NCBI RefSeq assembly: GCF_965363235.1
Contig: NC_134847.1
Coordinates: 235,001-299,000 of the forward strand
Length of the DNA stretch: 64,000 nt
Direction: 5' to 3'
DNA from: Mytilus galloprovincialis
Taxonomy: Eukaryota > Mollusca > Bivalvia > Mytilida > Mytilidae
The notes beneath the pieces were generated by a model. The model was not told the DNA's origin and did no database searches. It saw only the letters and a list, made by a program, of their open reading frames with translations. Positions 41,260 through 53,400 of the stretch are shown piece by piece. A program made the translations under genes and the position numbers. Every line of letters begins with the position of its first letter. Position 1 is the first letter of the stretch.

Positions 41260-43350
41260 TCGGAAAGTGCAGCTGTACACTTCAGTGGTACCGATAAGGT
41301 CCCGTCCTCTATATCGCCTTTTTAGCTTTTTGGAACAGTTAACTGTAATAAACTAGTTCTATTCGAATCTATTCTACGCATGTTTGAACATTGAAGTCAA
41401 AGACATACTGTACTTAGCAATTTTGTGGGGGAAAATAGGTTCTGCCTAACCCTAACCCTAACCTCTATATATTCATACACCAGCCATACCACAACCATAA
41501 TATATCATTCAATCTATGTCTAGACCCGACATTTGTCTATAAACCTTAGCCAAACACTAACCTTAACCCTAACCCAACCCAAACCCAAACGTTAACCCTA
41601 ACCCAAACCCCAAATTCGTTAAAATATTTATTTTGAAGACCTTACTTTATCTTGGAACGGGTTAGTCTAGGCGGGTAACCGATTAGATTTTCGTATTAAG
41701 ATTTTTCACGAACTTCTCACAAATAATAGTTTGGGAGGGGTGGGGTCAGGTTAGGGTTTTTGGTTCTTTTAAAATCGATCTTTTCAAAATCTCAGTATGA
41801 TCCTATGCTTCGATCGGCTTCAAAATCGACCCCTTTAGGAACAGTACTTTTTGACGAGCAAGCCAATGGTGAGGACCTTAAGTCTTTTTTTTTTTTTTTT
41901 TTCGGAGTTGGGGGTAATGTCGGGGTTATGCTTCACTGTTTTCAAAGTCAATCTTTTCCTAAGCTCAACATGATCCTTTGCTCCGATCAAAATAAAATTA
42001 AAAAATCGGTCTCATAGGTGCAGTATTATTGGACGAGCAAGCCTATAGTGAAGACCGCATTACTTTATCTTTTGTAGTTTCGGATTTGGAGTTAATGTCG
42101 GGGTTAGGCTTCACTCTCACACAAACGCTTCTTCATTGAGGTCGGAAATTGCGGCTGTATACCTCAGTGATATCATTAAGGTTTCGTCCTCTAGATCCCC
42201 CTTTCAGCTTTGCGGAACAGTTAACTGTAAGAAACTATCTCTATTCGAATTCTTTCTACACTTGTTTGAACATTGAAGTCAAAGGCACACTGTACTTTTC
42301 AATTTTTTGGGGAAAAAAAAGTTCTGCCTAACCCTAAGTCTACCCTAACCCCTAAATATTCATACACCAGCCATATTACAACCATAATATATCCGTCCAT
42401 CTATGTCTTTACCCCAACTTTGTCTATAGACCTAACCCAAACCCTAACATTAAACCGAACCTTAACCCAAACTCAAACCTTAATCCTAACCAAAACCCCA
42501 AATTCGTTACGACCGTTATTTTGAAGGCCTTACTTTATCTTGGAACGGGTTAGTCTAGAGGGGTAACCGATTGGATTTTCGTATTAAGTTTTTTTCACGA
42601 ATTTCTCACAAATCACAGTTTGGAAGGGGTGGGGGTAAGGTTAGGGTTTTGGGTACTTTTCAAATCGATCTTTTCATCATCTCAGTATAATACTATGATT
42701 CAGTCGTCTTGAAATAAAAAAAATCGGCCCTATTTGGGGCAGTAATACTTGACGAGCAAACCTATGATGAGGACCTTAAGTCTTTATCTTTTGTAGTTTC
42801 GATGTTGTGGTTAATGTCGTGGTTAGGCTTCACTCTTTTAGAAGCCAAAATCTCACCATGATCCTGTGCTACGATCGGATAGAAATTTAAAAAGAACGGC
42901 CTAACAGAGACAGTATGTTTGGACGAGCATGACTATGATGAAGACTGCATGTCTTTATCTTGTGTAGTTTTTGAGTTGGTGTTTATAGATATAGGAAGAT
43001 GTGGTGTGAGTGCCAATGAGACAACTCTCCATACAAATAACAATTTAAAAATTAACCATTATAGGTTAAAGTACGGCCTTCAACACGGAGCCTTGGCTCA
43101 CACCGACCAACAAGCTATAAAGGGCCCCAAAATTACTAGTGTAAAACCATTCAAGATTAAGGGTTCACTCTCACACAAACGTTTCTTCAGTGAGGTCGGA
43201 AAGTGCGGCCGTACACTTCAGTGATACCAAAACGTTTCCGTCCCTTAGGACGCTTTTTCAGTTTATCAGAACAGTTAACTTTAAGAAATTATCTATTGTC
43301 GAATCCTTTCTACACCTGTTTGAACATCGAAGTCAAAGGCACTTTTATAC
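41260..43350 (+). repeat. Diverged inland copies of satellite A
   Basis: Landmarks of satellite A recur with many substitutions: AACCGATTAGATTTTCGTATTAAG at 41680 and a variant at 42568, CACGAACTTCTCACAAAT at 41707, telomere-like CCTAACCCTAACCCTAACC at 41447. The unit period is about 890 bp because a second stretch of the GACGAGCAAGCC...GAAGACCGCA region is duplicated in each. Much older than the terminal array. Confidence 0.85.
42985..43163 (-). mobile_element. Bivalve interspersed repeat inserted in diverged satellite A
   Basis: Reverse of the 40410-40683 family: GGAAGATGTGGTGTGAGTGC, CAATGAGACAACTCTCCATA, TACGGCCTTCAACACGGAGC, AAGGGCCCCAAAATTAC. It replaces the middle of a satellite A unit. 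Confidence 0.8.
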
Positions 43351-44705
43351 ACTGTGAGGAGGTCAGTTTTTCTATTTTCTTTCGTCCATTTATATTGGGG
43401 GTAACAAAGTCCATTTAATGTTTTCTTCCACCACGAAAGGGACAATTGACATTGCGTGTCTTTTTTTAAAAACTACTTTTTATTTGTATTGTACATAGAC
43501 CAATTGTCTTTTAAAAAAATTGATTGTATAAATCATTTTGTCCATTAATATTGCAGGTAACGCAGTCAATTAAAAGTGTTGAGGTTTGGCAAACACTTCC
43601 AACACATCAGTTTTTGTTCCATTACTGTAGATTACATATTTAAAAACTGGGAGGACACTGTCATCCCGACCAAAATTGTCGACCCGAAAAGTTGATCGAT
43701 CCACATCTTCGGGACGGCGATTGATGTTTTCGCACAAAAATTGTCACATATATAAAGGAACATTTCAAAAAAATATCAAGAAGAGGCTTTTCATACACTG
43801 TGAGAAGGTCAGTTTTTATATTTTTTTTCGTCCATTAATATTGGGGGTAACAAGGTCAATTTAATGTTTTCTTTCACATCGAGAGGGACAATTAACATTG
43901 CGTGCCTTATTTATAAACCACTTTTTGTATTGTACATAGACCAATTGTCGTCTTAAACGATTGATTGTATAATTCCTTTCGTCCATTAATATGGGAGGTA
44001 AGGCAGTCAATGAAAAGTGTTAAGGTTTGGCAAACACTTCCAACACATCAGTTTTTGTTCCATTACTTGAGATCACATATTTAGCAACTGGGAGGACATT
44101 GTCGTTCCGACTGAAATTGTCGTCCCGAAAAGTTGTCACATATATAAAGGAACATTTCAAAACAAATGTCAAGAAGAGGCTTTTCATACACTGTGAGAAG
44201 GTCTGTTTACATATTTACTTTCTTCCATTAATATTGGGGTTAACAAAGTCAATTTAATGTTTTCTTCCCACACTAGAAGGACAGTTGACATTGCATGTCT
44301 TATTTATTAACTATTTTTTATTTGTATTGTACATAGATCAATCGTCGTCTTAAACGATTGATTGTATAAATCCTATCGTCCATTAATATTGGGGGTAACG
44401 CAGTCAATTAAAAGTGTTAAGGTTTGGCAAACACTTCCAACACATCAGTTTTTGTTCCATTACTTGAGATCACATATTTAGCAACTGGAAGGACACTGTC
44501 GTCCCGACTGAAATTGTCGTCCCGAAAAATTGTCACATATATTAAGGAACATTTCAAAAAAATATCAGGAAGAGGCTTTGCATACACTGTGAGAAGGTCT
44601 GTTTTTATATTTACTTTCGTCCATTAATATTGGGGTTAACAAAGTTAATTTAATGTTTTCTTCTAACACTAGAGGGTCAGTTGACATTGCGTGTCTTATT
44701 TATTA
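43351..44705 (+). repeat. Satellite B, left part (about 396-bp units)
   Basis: Begins at a seam where satellite A (CATCGAAGTCAAAGGCACTTT) continues into satellite B (CATACACTGTGAGAAGGTC). Units contain GGCAAACACTTCCAACACAT, TTGAGATCACATATTTAGCA, ATTGTCGTCCCGAC and CATATATAAAGGAACATTTC. Units starting at GGCAAAC lie at 43588, 44028 and 44425. Confidence 0.9.
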
Positions 44706-45558
44706 CCCAGACAACATGAGTATGTTGGCCCAACATTGGCACAACGTATATCATTGCATTGGGCCATCGTTGTATTTTAACGTTGGCCCAACGTATAAGT
44801 GCAAAGTGGGCCTACGTTGGCCCAACATGATGGCTTCATGTTGGCCCAACGTTGTACGGTTATATGCAATACATAGAGCCAACGTTGGCCCATTGTATGA
44901 AAAACGAAATCCATGTTGGCACAACGTTGGACCAACGTAGAAATATCTTTTCTTATGTTGGCACTATGTTGGTCCAAGGTAGGTATTTCTCATTTTTATG
45001 TTGGCAATACGTTGGTCTATTGTTTCAACCAAATTACAATGGATGCTGCATGAGGAGCTGTATATGATAAATACCCCGGAGCGCATTTGATCTTTTTTTG
45101 TATTCCAAACTGCCAAAGTTTAATGTAGCAATTCTGTATTTTTGTATTACCCATTGTTGTTACTGTCCTTGTTTTTTTCATGAACTTTGCCTCTTTAATT
45201 TTATTTATTGTGTGACGCTAAGATATTTTCTTTGGCAATGTTTGATGGATCGAACAGATAAACTCTGTGTCATTTGGTGTCTTGTAAAGAGTTGTCTCAT
45301 TAGCAATCATACCACATCTTCTTTTTTCATATCAATTTTATTTATTTCTTTAACAGAACAAATGACGTATGGCTTATGGTTAGGCGATCAAACAAATAGT
45401 TTTTTCGGAGATGTAATTTTAGTTGTATTGGTTCCAGATCCAGAATGAAAATTAAATAATTCAGAAGATGAAACTATATTTATTTTAAATTTAATATCAT
45501 TGGTCGTCACCACTATTAGTGTCCTCCTCAATTTGAACTTCAACAGTGTCATTATTAT

Positions 45559-45714
45559 TTATAATTGTTATTCTTTTTTTCTCTTCTCTGTTTCTTGCCA
45601 CCTTCTCTGTCAAGGCTTAAGCGCCGCCAATCTTTAGCTGCATCATCTATTTCCTTATCCGAAGACTCTTTACAGCTATGTTTTTTTTCTAACCGACTCT
45701 GTAATAAAGTTATA
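45559..45714 (-). CDS. Possible terminal exon inside the 2.95-kb transposon
   Basis: Minus strand. A candidate acceptor TTATTACAG just above 45714 is followed by a frame reading SRLEKKHSCKESSDKEID, then DDAAKDWRRLSLDREGGK and a basic run before a stop. The composition looks protein-like rather than random, but no family is recognised. It could be the remnant of the element's own gene. Low confidence. Confidence 0.25.
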
Positions 45715-46067
45715 AGTAAACTTGAATTGCGTATTTGCCTAATGCATGCGTGCGTAATCTCCCTTCTAGATATGTAATATGAATTAATGTATATTCTAAA
45801 TAGTTTAAACACTATTTAATACAAAATAAAATCTTAAATAACCATTTTGTTTTATATTGGTTATTTGTCTAATGGTCAGAAATTCATTAGTATTAGACGG
45901 ATTTGTGGGTATAACAAACCCTTATTACTATTATTTCAGAATTCGGTATCATGCTTTATATATTCGTAATATACATGATATATAAAGAATAATTTAGATG
46001 TGTATTAATGAACAGTTATATATTTGATATATAAAAACACTGTTACACATTCAAGTGTGTATATGAT

Positions 46068-46236
46068 CAGGGGCGGATGCAGGAATTTTCGAAAGGGGGG
46101 TGCTAAACCAGGGCAAAGGGGGGGGGGGGGGGTGCAGGGGGGTGCAAAACATATGTCCCGATACAAATGCATTGATCGGCAAAAATAAAGGGGGGGTGCG
46201 CACCCCCGGAACCCCCCCCCCCTGGATCCGCCACTG
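46068..46236. mobile_element. MITE with GGCGGATCC-type ends
   Basis: Left end CAGGGGCGGATGCAGG and right end CCTGGATCCGCCACTG are inverted, flanked by a 5-bp duplication ATGAT (46063-46067 and 46237-46241). Interior holds G tracts of up to 17. I recognise this type as a common short element of animal genomes; the short frames in it are artefacts of the G and C tracts. Confidence 0.8.
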
Positions 46237-47379
46237 ATGATTAGGTTTCACAAATATATCGTATCTGTTTGCATGCGATTTAGAAATACAATAAAACTAA
46301 CAAATTCATTTATATTTTAATGAAGTAGAAATCATTATACCACATTTTTGAAAAAATTACGGAATAAGGTACATCTTAAGACAATTTTATTCCATTAACT
46401 TCAGTAATGATCATACATGTTGTGGTTATAGATTTATATATTTTACCATTTGTTTGAAGATACTAATGTTCAATGGCAAATATTTCATGATAATTAATAG
46501 GATTGAAATGATTTAAAATCTAGAAAATATTTCGCCCGAAACGTATAAACTTCAAGATCAGCATTATAAATGATAAAAATTAATATATGTTTTGATTTTT
46601 AACAACATCCCTCAGATTAAAAAATCATATTGTATTTGTCATTCTGAATCGTATATATATATCAGATTTTTTAAAGTTACAACTTACATGTTACTATCTT
46701 TCTCTTTGAATCTCAGATGACATGATTTTCTCTTTTTGTTTTCTTCGTATCGCTGCTCTCTTACAAATACACAACAGGAAATAATCACAAAAGTGACCAT
46801 CCCATTACATTCAGATTTCCTATAAACTTAATTACCATAGCAACTATCTTTGAAATTTGTCGAACATATGGTCAACCTTCTATCAGAATGGGCTTGATTA
46901 ACAGACTGGCTGTGTCAAATATCACTCTGCATATAATTGCTATTATTATGTTTCACAAAGTTTAATGAATAAAGTTATTATAAATAATGATTGCAATAAA
47001 TTTTAATTTTTAACCAGGCAATCTATGTTTACGATATACATTTTTTTTATTACAGTAATGATATTCCAGTATAAATTTTATCTGACTTATATATAGAGTA
47101 TAATATATAATCACGCAACGTTGGGCCAGCATTGGCCCAACATAGAGTTGTAAATGTAATTTCAGTTGATAAACACTTTCGGTATAACATTAACTTTTCA
47201 TAAAGCCTGCTGCAATCGAAATTATCCGCCTCCCAAGAGAAATAAAGCGTAAAATATTATATTATCAATTCTATTAACAAAATTTCATATCGGCCCTATG
47301 TTGCTACTAACATAATGCAAACATTTGCCCGATTATTTTTAACCAACATGAGATAATAATATGAATTTACAACAACAGA

Positions 47380-47640
47380 CCAACGTTGGGCCAATGTTGT
47401 GCAGCCGACACCAACGTGCGACCAATGTACCGACAATTTGCCAACGTTGGGCCAATGTTGTGCAGCCAACATAAACTTGCGACCAACGGACCGACAATTT
47501 GCCAACGTTGGGCCAATGTTATGCAGCCAACATAAACTTGCGACCAACGGACCGACAATTTGCCAACGTTGGGCCAATGTTGTGAAGCCAACACCAACGG
47601 TCGACCAACGGGCCGACCATTTGCCAACGTTGGCCCACTG
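47380..47640 (+). repeat. 61-bp tandem repeat at the right end of the transposon
   Basis: Units start with CCAACGTTGGGCCAATGTTG at 47380, 47441, 47502, 47563 and a truncated one at 47623, with GCGACCAACGGACCGACAAT in the middle. Open frames on both strands are produced by the repeat. Confidence 0.85.
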
Positions 47641-47659
47641 TTAGTCTGCTGACTGGGTA

Positions 47660-47773
47660 ACTACTTTTTATTTTTATTGTACATAGATCAATTGTCGTCT
47701 TAACGATAGTTTGTATAAATCTTTTCGTTCATAAATATTGAGGGGAACACAGTCAATTAAAAGTGATCAGGTA
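47660..47773 (+). repeat. Satellite B fragment between two transposons
   Basis: From AACTACTTTTTATTTTTATTG to AAAGTGATCAGGTA. It continues exactly the unit broken at 44705 and resumes beyond the next transposon at 50480. Confidence 0.9.
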
Positions 47774-50477
47774 CAGTACTTGCAACCTTAGGCGTTTCTG
47801 TTTGACGTGAACTTGACTGATCGGTGAATGATCGGTGAATGATCGGTGACGGATGTTTGACTGATCGATGAGTGATCGGTGATTGGTGACCCATAGGATC
47901 CGTCAGATAAGTCAAATAACCTATGTGAGAGTTACCCTGACAACTGTCACCGATCGATCAGTAAATTAAATTTATGCACGGATCGGACGGATACGTATAT
48001 ATTTAAAATTCTTATGTAAACTGAACTCGACAGTGTTTACAAACGATGAACGCGGACCTCTACGAAGACACCTTAATTTACACGTTAATTTGTAATAAAA
48101 TTAGTTGCAATAAAAAAGTGAAAATAGTATAACAGAATAAGATGCTTAGAGCGTTAAATTGTTTGTGTTGATTACTAGTTTTGTATTAAATACTGTTAAC
48201 ATCAGAGACATATAATACATAATTGTATTATAGGACTCTGTTAACATGAACTTATTCCTACGAAAATGGTTATTATTGACCGCCATTGGATTTTTGAACT
48301 TTTTATAGTTTCGAATAGGTTGTTTTTTCATGAAATTAATAGAATGTCAAAGAAATAATATTAAAATTTTGTTCGAATTGTTTAGAATTACCAAAATTAT
48401 TATTCTTTTTATCAAAAATGATACTATTTTATTTGAAATCAGTTATTTTTACCTTGTTGAGACAAGTCATCTAATCAGAATTGAGATATGAGAATTAAAA
48501 TACTTAAACTTTTATTTTTGTGGAATAAGAATGCAGTCAATGATTTATTTTGATAGAAATCATTAACTGTCATATGATTTGAGTACTCTTTGACATCAAG
48601 ATTGGCTGTTCTTCATAAAATATGCTTACTTTAAGGAAAAAGATACTAAATTTTTGTACACATTGCCTAAAATGCAAATATTTCTTCATTTTACTGAAAA
48701 TTATTGACCGCCATGAAATTTTTGTACTTTTTATAGTTTAGAATAGTTTTTTTTTTTCATAAAATTAAAAGAATATCAGAAAAATCATACTAAAATTTTG
48801 TTCGCATTGTTTAGAATAAACAAAATTATTCTTCTTTTTATCAAAAATGATACTATTTTATTTGAAATCAGTTATTTTTACCATCTTGAGACAAGTCTTC
48901 GAATCAGAATAGAGATATAATGAGAATAAAAATACTTAAACTTTTATTTTTGTGGAATAAGAATGCAGTTATTGATTTATTTTGATACAAATTATTAACC
49001 GTCATTTGATTTCAGTACTTTTTGTACATCAAGATTGGCTGTTCTTCATAAAATATGATTACTTTAAGGAAAATGATATTAAATCTTTGTACGTGTTGCC
49101 TTAAATGCAAATATTTCTTCATTTTACTGAAAATTATTGAAAACCATTAAATTTTTGTACTTTTTATAGTTTAGAATAGTTTTTTTCATAAAATTAAAAG
49201 AATATCAGAAAAATCATACTAAAATTTTCTTCGCATTGTTTAAAATAACCAAAATTATTCTTCTTTTTATCAAAAATGATACTATTTTATTTAAAATCAG
49301 TTATTTTACCATCTTGAGACAAGTCTTCTAATCAGAATTGAGATATAATGAGAATTAAAATACTTAAACTTTTATTTTTGTGGAATAAGAATGCAGTTCT
49401 TGCTTTATTATAATATAAATTATTAACCGCCATATGATTTCATTACTTTTTGTTCATCAGGATTGGTTGTTCTTCATAAATTATGTTTACTTTAAGGAAA
49501 AAGATATTATTTTTTTGTACGCGTTGCCAAAAATGCAAATATTTCTTCTCATATTGGAAAATATTGTAATTTCAATTGCAATCAGTTATTATAAATGATT
49601 TTCGTAAGTATTTTGTAGAAAATGTGAATTATTCAAGAATAAATCTGCTTAAAATTATTTCTTTCTTTTTAAAGAATATATTTATGTTTACCACCATTAG
49701 ATTTTTGTACTTTTTATTGTTTAGGAGTAGTTATTTTTTTATTAAGGTAAAAAAAAGACTATCAGAAAAATATAATGTAATGCTGTTTGCAATGTTTAAA
49801 ATTATTCATATTTCTTGTTAAAAAAACAGCATTTATTTATGTAATTTGTTATTTTAAAGGCTTCGATTGTGTCGAGATTATATAGAAAGTCCATGATTAT
49901 GATAAGTTTTTTTTTAAAGAATTTTATGATGATAAGGATAAAAAAAATTAAAATATTGAAAAAAATAGACTACATTTTTCAATAACTGATCCTTTCATTT
50001 TGTTTTTCCCGAGTATGTTTGGAAAATAATAAAATCAATTTCGCGATGTAGACACTCGCCGGGTTTGAACAAATATATAACCTAAATAAAACGAAAAAGA
50101 CCATTCTTTAATGATAATATTTTAATTTAGGTTTTATCTGTACAATTCTTTTCATTTCAATTCACAAAACTTTGCTAAATAATTAATAAACAAAATGTAT
50201 CATTGAACGTTCGATTTTCACGAGTCGCCATTTTAATTAAATTAAACGAAACTAAGATTCCGTAATTTGTATTAGTTTATCATGTGACGTATTAAAGTTC
50301 AATCCGTCATCAAGGTCGATCGGTACTATCCGTCCGATCAGTCCGATCAGTCAATTACTTTAACTATAAGTCTGACGGATTGCTGACGTGAGTTTGACGC
50401 GAACTTGACTGATCGGTGACTGATCGATGACCGCTGATTGATCGCTGAAATAGTAACGCCTAAGGTTGCAAGTACTG
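47774..50477. mobile_element. DNA transposon of 2,704 bp with 23-bp perfect inverted ends and TA duplication
   Basis: Ends CAGTACTTGCAACCTTAGG (23 bp perfect on both sides), flanked by TA (47772-47773, 50478-50479); excision restores GATCAGGTACGGCAAAC of satellite B. CAGT ends with TA duplication fit a Tc1/mariner-type non-autonomous element. Next to the inverted ends, both sides carry CTGATCGGTGA-type motifs in the same orientation. The interior has three AT-rich units of about 430 bp. No transposase frame. Confidence 0.85.
48273..49565 (+). repeat. Three tandem AT-rich units of about 430 bp
   Basis: Landmark TTATTGACCGCCAT at 48273 and 48701, TTATTGAAAACCAT at 49134. Each unit also has TCAAAAATGATACTATTTTA and TTTTTGTGGAATAAGAATGC. 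Further degenerate sequence continues to about 49800. Confidence 0.85.
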
Positions 50478-50479
50478 TA

Positions 50480-53400
50480 CGGCAAACACTTCTAACACAT
50501 CAATTTTTGTTCCATTACTTGAGATCACATATTTAGAATCCGGTAGATAATTGTCGTCCCGACTAAAATTGTCGTCCCGAAAAGTTGATCTAATCCGCAT
50601 CTTCGGGACGACGATTGATGCTTCCGCATCTTCGGGACGACGATTGATGCTTCCGCATCTTCGGGACGACGATTGATGCTTCCGCACGATAATTGTCACA
50701 TATATAAAGGGACATTTCAAAAAAATATCAAGAAGAGGCTGTCCATACACTGTGAGAAGGTCAGTTTTTATATTTTCTTTCGTCCATTAATATTGGGGGT
50801 AACAAAGTCAATTTAATGTTTTCTTCCACAACGAGAGGGACAATTGACATTGCGTGTCTTATTTATAAACCTCTTTGTATTTGTATTGTACATAGATCAA
50901 TTGTCGTCTTAAACGATTGATTGTATAAATCCTATCGTCCATTAATATTGGGGGTAACGCAGTCAATTAAAAGTTTTAAGGTTTGGCAAACACTTCCAAC
51001 ACATCAGTTTTTGTTCCATTACTTGAGATCACATATTTAGCAACTGGGAGGACATTGTCGTCCCGACTGAAATTGTCGTCCCGAAAAATTGTCACATATA
51101 TAAAGGAACATTTCAAAAAAAATGTCAAAAAGAGGCTTTTCATACACTGTGAGAAGGTCTGTTTTTATATTTACTTTTGTCCATTAATATTGGGGTTAAC
51201 AAAGTGAATTTAATGTTTTCTTCTAACACTAGAGGGACAGTTGACATTGCATGTCTTGCTTATTAACTATTTTTTATTTTTATTGTACATAGAACAATTG
51301 TCGTCTTAACGATTGTTTGTATAAATACTTTCGTCCACAAATATTGAGGGGAACACAGTTAATTAAAAGTGATAAGGTATGGCAAACTCTTCCAACACAT
51401 CAATTTTTGATCCGTTACTTGAGATCACATATTTAGAATCTGGAAGATAATTGTCGTCCCGACTAAAATTGTCGTCCCGAAAAGTTGATCAATCTGCATC
51501 TTCGGGAGGACGGTTGATGCTTCCGCACGATAATTGTCAAATATATATAAAGGGACATTTCAAAAAAAATATCAAGAAGAGGTTGTTCATACACTGTGAG
51601 AAGGTCAGTTTTTATATTTTCTTTCGTCCATTAATATTGGGGGTAACAAGGTCAATTTAATGTTTTCTTTCACATCGAGAGGGACAATTAACATTGCGTG
51701 TCTTATTTATAAACCACTTTTTATTTGTATTGTACATAGACCAATTGTCATCTTAAACGATTGATTGTATAATTCCTTTCGTTCATTAATATGGGAGGTA
51801 AGGCAGTCAATTAAAAGAGTTAAGGTTTGGCAAACACTTCCAACACATCAGTTTTTGTTCCATTACTTGAGATCACATATTTAGCAACTGGAAGGACACT
51901 GTCGTCCAGACTGAAATTGTCGTCCCGAAAAATTGTCACATATATAAAGGAACATTTCAAAAAAATATCAGGAAGAGGCTTTGCATACACTGTGAGAAGG
52001 TCTGTTTTTATATTTACTTTCGTCCATTAATATTGGGGTTAACAAAGTGAATTTAATGTTTTCTGTCACTAGAGGGACAGTTGACATTGCGTGTCTTATT
52101 TATTAACTACTTTTAATTTTTATTGTACAAAGATCAATTGTCGTCTTAACAATAGTTTGTATAAATCCTTTCGTTCATAAATATTGAGGGGAACACAGTC
52201 AATTAAAAGTGATCAGGTACGGCAAACACTTCTAACACATCAATTTTTGTTCCATTACTTGAGATCACATATTTAGAATCCGATAAATAATTGTCGTCCC
52301 GACTAAAATTGTCGTCCCGAAAAATTGATCTAATCCGCATCTTCGGGACGACGATTGATGCTTCCGCATCTTCGGGACGACGATTGATGCTTCCGCATCT
52401 TCGGGACGACGATTGATACTTCCGCATCTTCGGGACGACGATTGATGCTTCCGCATCTTCGGGACGACGATTGATGCTTCTGCATCTTCGGGACGACGAT
52501 TGATGCTTCCGCATCTTCGGGACGACGATTGATGCTTCCGCATCTTCGGGACGACGATTGATGCTTCCGCATCTTCGGGACGACGATTGATGCTGCCGCA
52601 CGATAATTGTCACATATATAAAGGTACATTTCAAAAAAATATCAGGAAGAGGCTTTGCATACACTGTGAGAAGGTCTGTTTTTATATTTACTTTCGTCCA
52701 TTAATATTGGGGTTAACAATGTGAATTTAATGTTTTCTTCTAACACTAGAGGGACAGTTGACATTGCGTGTCTTATTTATTAACTACTTTTAATTTTTAT
52801 TGTACAAAGATCAATTGTCGTCTTAACAATAGTTTGTATAAATCCTTTCGTTCATAAATATTGAGGGGAACACAGTCAATTAAAAGTGATCAGGTACGGC
52901 AAACACTTCTAACACATCAATTTTTGTTCCATTACTTGAGATCACATATTTAGAATCCGGTAGATAATTGTCGTCCCGACTAAAATTGTCGTCCCGAAAA
53001 ATTGATCTAATCCGCATCTTCGGGACGACGGTTGATGCTTCCGCATCTTCGGGACGACGATTGATGCTTCCGCACGATAATTGTCACATATATAAAGGGA
53101 CATTTCAAAAAAATATCAAGAAGAGGCTGTTCATACACTGTGAGAAGGTCAGTTTTTATATTTTCTTTCGACCATTAATATTTTGGGTAACAAAGTCAAT
53201 TTGATGTTTTCTTCCACAACGAGAGGGACAATTGACATTGCGTGTCTTATTTATAAACCTCTTTGTATTTGTATTGTACATAGATCAATTGTCGTCTTAA
53301 ACGATTGATTGTATAAATCCTATCGTCCATTAATATTGGGGGTAACGCAGTCAATTAAAAGTGTTAAGATTTGGCAAACACTTCCAACACATCAGTTTTT

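Larger units (their letters stand above)
44706..47657. mobile_element. DNA transposon of 2,952 bp with TA duplication and GTTGGCCCAAC-rich ends
   Basis: Ends CCCAGACAACA and its near inverse TGCTGACTGGG, flanked by TA (44704-44705 and 47658-47659). Removing the element and one TA restores the intact satellite B sequence TTATTTATTAACTACTTTT. The first 300 bp and last 550 bp are packed with variants of the palindrome-like GTTGGCCCAACGT, including four 61-bp tandem units at 47380-47622. It carries a MITE (46068-46236) and a retroposon scrap (45285-45340). No transposase is recognised. Confidence 0.8.

Noticed and set aside
45098..45448. 116-residue plus-strand frame inside the 2.95-kb transposon
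   Set aside because: It crosses a retroposon scrap (GAGTTGTCTCATTAGCAATC), so most of the frame is not coding. The end after the AACAG at 45359 could be an exon but has no support.
46051..46251. Minus-strand frame with Pro-rich PPPPPLPWF stretch
   Set aside because: It spans a MITE and its G/C homopolymers.
47296..47644. Frames in the 61-bp repeats on both strands (WPNVGKLSVRW and similar)
   Set aside because: Produced by 61-bp tandem units at the end of a transposon.
52203..52664. Open minus-strand frames with KHQSSSRRCGSINRRPEDA repeats
   Set aside because: A stop-free 29-bp minisatellite read in three frames gives the same 29-residue repeat in each frame. No start, splice or family evidence supports a protein.
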